Part shown: positions 8,028 to 10,449 of the stretch, in pieces
How the letters are laid out: each line of letters begins with the position of its first letter
How positions within the stretch are numbered: the stretch's first letter is position 1
NCBI GenBank assembly: GCA_028877005.1
Contig: JAGWPI010000149.1
Location: 1 to 10,449, forward strand
Direction of reading: 5' to 3'
Source: Bacteroidota bacterium
GTDB lineage: Bacteria; Bacteroidota; Bacteroidia; Chitinophagales; Chitinophagaceae
DNA: 10,449 nt
Translations under genes and position numbers: made by a program
The notes under the pieces: model-generated
What the model was told of the DNA's origin: nothing
Databases searched by the model: none
Seen by the model: the letters and a program-made list of their open reading frames with translations, nothing else

Positions 8028-8138
8028 TGCACGGTTACAATAATTCATTTAAATGCCCGTTTACAAACTGCCGTTTTTACATACTCGGTAATGAAATGAT
8101 AAGCTAACAATAACAGTACAACAAAATATCCAGAAGTA

Positions 8139-8372
8139 ATGAAAATATTTACAGAAGAAACGCTTATTTTATATCTATATCAGGAAACAGATACACAACT
8201 AACTCATGAAATTGATACTGTTTTAGAACAAGATATACATTTACAAGAAAGAATAAAAGTATTGCAACGTAGCATTAAACAACTAGAGCGTTTAAAAATG
8301 CAAGCTAAACACCCACGCGAAGAGGCAGTTAATAGTATTTTAGCCTATGCAAAAAAAATAGCCAAAAAATAA
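8139..8372 (+). CDS. Small helical protein of unknown function
   Basis: A 77-aa protein I do not recognise with certainty. It is predicted almost wholly helical: an N-terminal segment FTEETLILYLYQETDTQ (4-20), then a charged leucine/glutamine-rich stretch (about 26-54), a PREEAVNSILAYAKK helix and a lysine-rich end. It has no cysteine, signal peptide or membrane segment. The order of a short 'eeliLYLYqET' helix, a charged second helix and a final 'P-x-x-x-V-x-x-I-L-x-Y' helix recalls small Bacteroidota proteins that look like the N-terminal part of anti-sigma factors without zinc ligands; this is a resemblance only. Good codon structure and the close fit to the next gene argue that it is real. 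It lies 111 bases after the FtsB-like gene and 38 bases before the esterase start. Confidence 0.65.
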   Translation: MKIFTEETLILYLYQETDTQLTHEIDTVLEQDIHLQERIKVLQRSIKQLERLKMQAKHPREEAVNSILAYAKKIAKK

Positions 8373-8410
8373 TGTATTTTTATTGGAATTATTTTTCAAA
8401 AAAACATTTT

Positions 8411-9289
8411 ATGAAATCTTTATTATTGCTATGTGTACTTTGTACCATCAGTTATTTTTCTATAGCACAATCGCATGGAACGGTGAATGAGCATGAAGTA
8501 ATTAAAAGCAATATCTTACATAAGGATGTGGCTTATTCTGTTTATCTGCCTTTTGATTATAACACTTCCAATCGTTTTTATCCTGTTGTTTACTTATTGC
8601 ATGGTTATACAGATGACCAAACCGGATGGATTCAATTTGGTGAAATAAACAGTTATGCCGATAAAGCAATTGCAGAGGGTACTATTCCGCCCATGATAAT
8701 TATTATGCCTAATGCAGATTCTAGCTGGTATATTAATTCATTTGATGGTAAAGAAAATTATGAAGATTTTTTTATTAAAGAATTAATGCCCGCAGTTGAA
8801 AACAAATATAGAATTAAAGCACAAAAAAGATTTAGGGGTATTGCCGGTCTTTCTATGGGTGGCTATGGTTCCTTGATTTACGCCATGAAATATCCTAATT
8901 TATTTGCTGCTGCCGCACCGCTTAGTGCTGCTGTTTTAACAGATGATGAATTGGTAAACTTACCGCAAAACAGTTGGGATAATACTTTTGCCAGATTATA
9001 TGGTAATAATCTTTCCGGAAAACAACGTTTAAACAATGCTTGGTATCAAAACTCTATTTTAAAAATTGTAGAAAATACCCCGGCAGACACATTAAAAAAA
9101 GTACGCTATTGGATAGACTGTGGTGATGATGATTTTTTAACAAAAGGTAACTGCATGTTACATATTGCACTTATCGATAAAAAAATACCTCATGAATACC
9201 GTGTGCGAGATGGAGCACATAATTGGACCTATTGGCGAAGTGGCATTACCGATGCACTTCAGTTTATTGGGAATAGTTTTCATCAATAA
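8411..9289 (+). CDS. Secreted esterase D / Esterase_phd family alpha/beta hydrolase
   Basis: A 292-aa serine hydrolase of the alpha/beta fold, close to the esterase D and feruloyl-esterase-like group (PF00756). The start at 8411 is chosen because MKSLLLLCVLCTISYFSIAQ is a textbook signal peptide; an in-frame ATG at 8372 would add 13 aromatic and basic residues in front of it. Visible landmarks: oxyanion-side VVYLLHGYTDD (59-69), nucleophile S148 in GLSMGGYG, acid among D239-D241 in CGDDDF, and H270 in RDGAHNWTYW. Export and fold suggest hydrolysis of carbohydrate-linked or other extracellular esters; the substrate cannot be read from sequence. It follows the 77-aa gene closely and is probably co-transcribed with it, and nth begins 24 bases after its stop. 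Confidence 0.88.
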   Translation: MKSLLLLCVLCTISYFSIAQSHGTVNEHEVIKSNILHKDVAYSVYLPFDYNTSNRFYPVVYLLHGYTDDQTGWIQFGEINSYADKAIAEGTIPPMIIIMPNADSSWYINSFDGKENYEDFFIKELMPAVENKYRIKAQKRFRGIAGLSMGGYGSLIYAMKYPNLFAAAAPLSAAVLTDDELVNLPQNSWDNTFARLYGNNLSGKQRLNNAWYQNSILKIVENTPADTLKKVRYWIDCGDDDFLTKGNCMLHIALIDKKIPHEYRVRDGAHNWTYWRSGITDALQFIGNSFHQ

Positions 9290-9313
9290 CTACCTATTGC
9301 TTCATTTTAGTGT

Positions 9314-9979
9314 ATGACAAAGAAAGAGCGGTACAAAATTGTGTTGGATTATTTTGAAAAAAATTTCCCCAATGCACAAACAGAATTAATATATAAAAAT
9401 TCTTTTCAATTATTGGTTGCGGTTATTTTATCTGCTCAATGTACCGATGTACGAGTTAACCAAACTACTCCAGCTATTTTTAAAAAGTATCCTAGCGCAC
9501 ATGCCTTGGCTAAGGCATCGTTTGATGATTTATTTCCCCTCATTAAAAGTATTTCTTATCCAAATAATAAAACCAAACATTTAATTGCTATGGCTAATAT
9601 GTTGCTGGATAAGTTTGGGGGTGAGGTGCCAATGCGTGTAGATGATTTGGTACAACTTCCGGGTGTGGGCCGTAAAACAGCTAATGTAATTACCAGTGTT
9701 GTTGATCAACAACCAAATATGGCTGTTGATACCCATGTTTTTAGAGTAAGTGCTCGTTTAGGTTTAACCACTAAAGCAACCACGCCATTAGCTGCCGAAA
9801 AACAATTAATTCAATACATACCGGAAACTTTGGTACACAAAGCACACCACTGGCTTATTTTGCATGGACGCTATACTTGTTTGGCTCGTAATCCAAAATG
9901 TGATACTTGCGGTTTAACAGATATTTGCATCTTTTATAAGCAACAATTAAAAAGTAAATCGTCAAAAAAAGCAGTTTAA
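9314..9979 (+). CDS. nth: Endonuclease III (DNA glycosylase/AP lyase)
   Basis: A full-length 221-aa base-excision repair enzyme that removes oxidised pyrimidines and cleaves at the abasic site. Seen: LSAQCTD (39-45), SISYPNNKTKHL (79-90), the helix-hairpin-helix LPGVGRKTA (115-123) with catalytic K121, VDTHVFRV with catalytic D139, and the 4Fe-4S loop cysteines C189, C196, C199 and C205 with the classic C-x6-C-x2-C-x5-C spacing. All key residues are present and the length is normal. It starts 24 bases after the esterase stop and may share that transcript. Its stop codon is one base from the stop of the opposing release-factor gene. Confidence 0.97.
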   Translation: MTKKERYKIVLDYFEKNFPNAQTELIYKNSFQLLVAVILSAQCTDVRVNQTTPAIFKKYPSAHALAKASFDDLFPLIKSISYPNNKTKHLIAMANMLLDKFGGEVPMRVDDLVQLPGVGRKTANVITSVVDQQPNMAVDTHVFRVSARLGLTTKATTPLAAEKQLIQYIPETLVHKAHHWLILHGRYTCLARNPKCDTCGLTDICIFYKQQLKSKSSKKAV

Positions 9980-9980
9980 C

Positions 9981-10449
9981 TTATTGGTTAGCCATTTTTG
10001 CCGAGTTTTCTGCCAACTGCAATGCCTCTATAAATTCATCTATTTCTCCATTCATTACTGCATCTAAATTGTATGAGGTTAATCCAATTCTGTGGTCAGT
10101 AACTCTACCTTGTGGCCAATTATAAGTTCTAATTTTTGCACTTCTATCTCCGGTGCTTACCAATGTTTTTCTTTGTCTGGCTATTTCTTCCTCTTGTTTA
10201 CGCACTTGCTCTTCGTACAATTTTGTTCGCAGCATTTGCATAGCTTTTTCTCGGTTGCCTAATTGGGTTCGTTCCGTTTGGCAAACAACAACCGTTCCGG
10301 TAGGAATATGCGTTAAAAATACTTTTGTTTCTACCTTGTTTACATTTTGTCCGCCGGCACCTCCACTTCTAGCAGTTTCCATTTTTACATCACTTTCCTT
10401 TAACTCAAAATCTACTTCATCAGCTTCAGGTATTACAGCAACGGTAGCT
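9981..10449 (-). CDS. prfA: Peptide chain release factor 1, C-terminal part (N-terminus outside window)
   Basis: The frame is open from the window edge (first full codon at 10448) to the TAA at 9981-9983, about 155 residues, roughly the last 40 percent of RF1. It contains the peptidyl-tRNA hydrolysis loop [18 protein letters not shown] with the universal GGQ at 10347-10355, preceded by [19 protein letters not shown]. The downstream [25 protein letters not shown] and an ending AENSAKM favour RF1 (UAA/UAG) over RF2. The stop-codon-reading domain with its PxT-type motif and the true start lie outside the window. The ATG at 10382 is internal and is not the start. [10 protein letters not shown] in place of GGQHVNTTDS is the form I expect in Bacteroidota. 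The gene converges on nth with a single base between stop codons. Confidence 0.95.
   Translation of the reverse strand, partial: ATVAVIPEADEVDFELKESDVKMETARSGGAGGQNVNKVETKVFLTHIPTGTVVVCQTERTQLGNREKAMQMLRTKLYEEQVRKQEEEIARQRKTLVSTGDRSAKIRTYNWPQGRVTDHRIGLTSYNLDAVMNGEIDEFIEALQLAENSAKMANQ

Noticed and set aside
8372..8410. Upstream ATG extending the esterase by 13 residues
   Set aside because: MYFYWNYFSKKHF would precede a complete signal peptide starting at 8411. It was kept only as a possible coupling start.

Overview
The window looks like a chromosomal segment from a member of the Bacteroidota, probably a Chitinophagia/Chitinophagaceae-like organism. The clues are low GC, proteins typical of that phylum (a GldA-type ABC ATPase, a DUF3570/DUF4266 pair, an RF1 with the [12 protein letters not shown] form), starts without Shine-Dalgarno sequences, and matches to the Bacteroidota -7 promoter element TAnnTTTG. 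Lineage is inferred from protein character only. No tRNA, rRNA, CRISPR array, insertion sequence or transposase is visible, and no gene-free stretch exceeds 300 bases.

Layout: (1) 1-1941, minus strand: acetyl-CoA synthetase, missing only its last few residues at the window edge. (2) 1942-2168: divergent intergenic region with a good -7 element and several short palindromes in the inferred acs leader. (3) 2169-5150, plus strand: a compact cassette of exported thioredoxin-fold protein, ApbE-type FAD:protein FMN transferase, a tiny DUF4266-type lipoprotein ending in CGCN, and a DUF3570 outer-membrane-type protein. This is the most interesting part of the window. (4) 5232-7496: GldA-like ABC ATPase, then enolase with its own promoter element and a strong intrinsic terminator at 7518-7550. 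(5) 7728-9979: FtsB/DivIC-like division protein, a small unrecognised helical protein, a secreted esterase-D-family hydrolase, and endonuclease III. (6) 9981-10449, minus strand: the C-terminal part of peptide chain release factor 1, cut by the window edge and meeting nth tail to tail with one base between them.

How the genes fit together: most are housekeeping (acetate activation, glycolysis, division, base-excision repair, translation termination). The exception is the thioredoxin/ApbE/DUF4266/DUF3570 cassette. It combines a dithiol oxidoreductase, a flavin-attaching enzyme, a glycine/cysteine-tailed lipoprotein and a beta-barrel-like protein, which suggests envelope redox chemistry or maturation of the small lipoprotein; the function itself is inference. 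Within the cassette the thioredoxin and ApbE frames are the same frame, separated by one TAA and one sense codon, and the ApbE lacks a signal peptide of its own.
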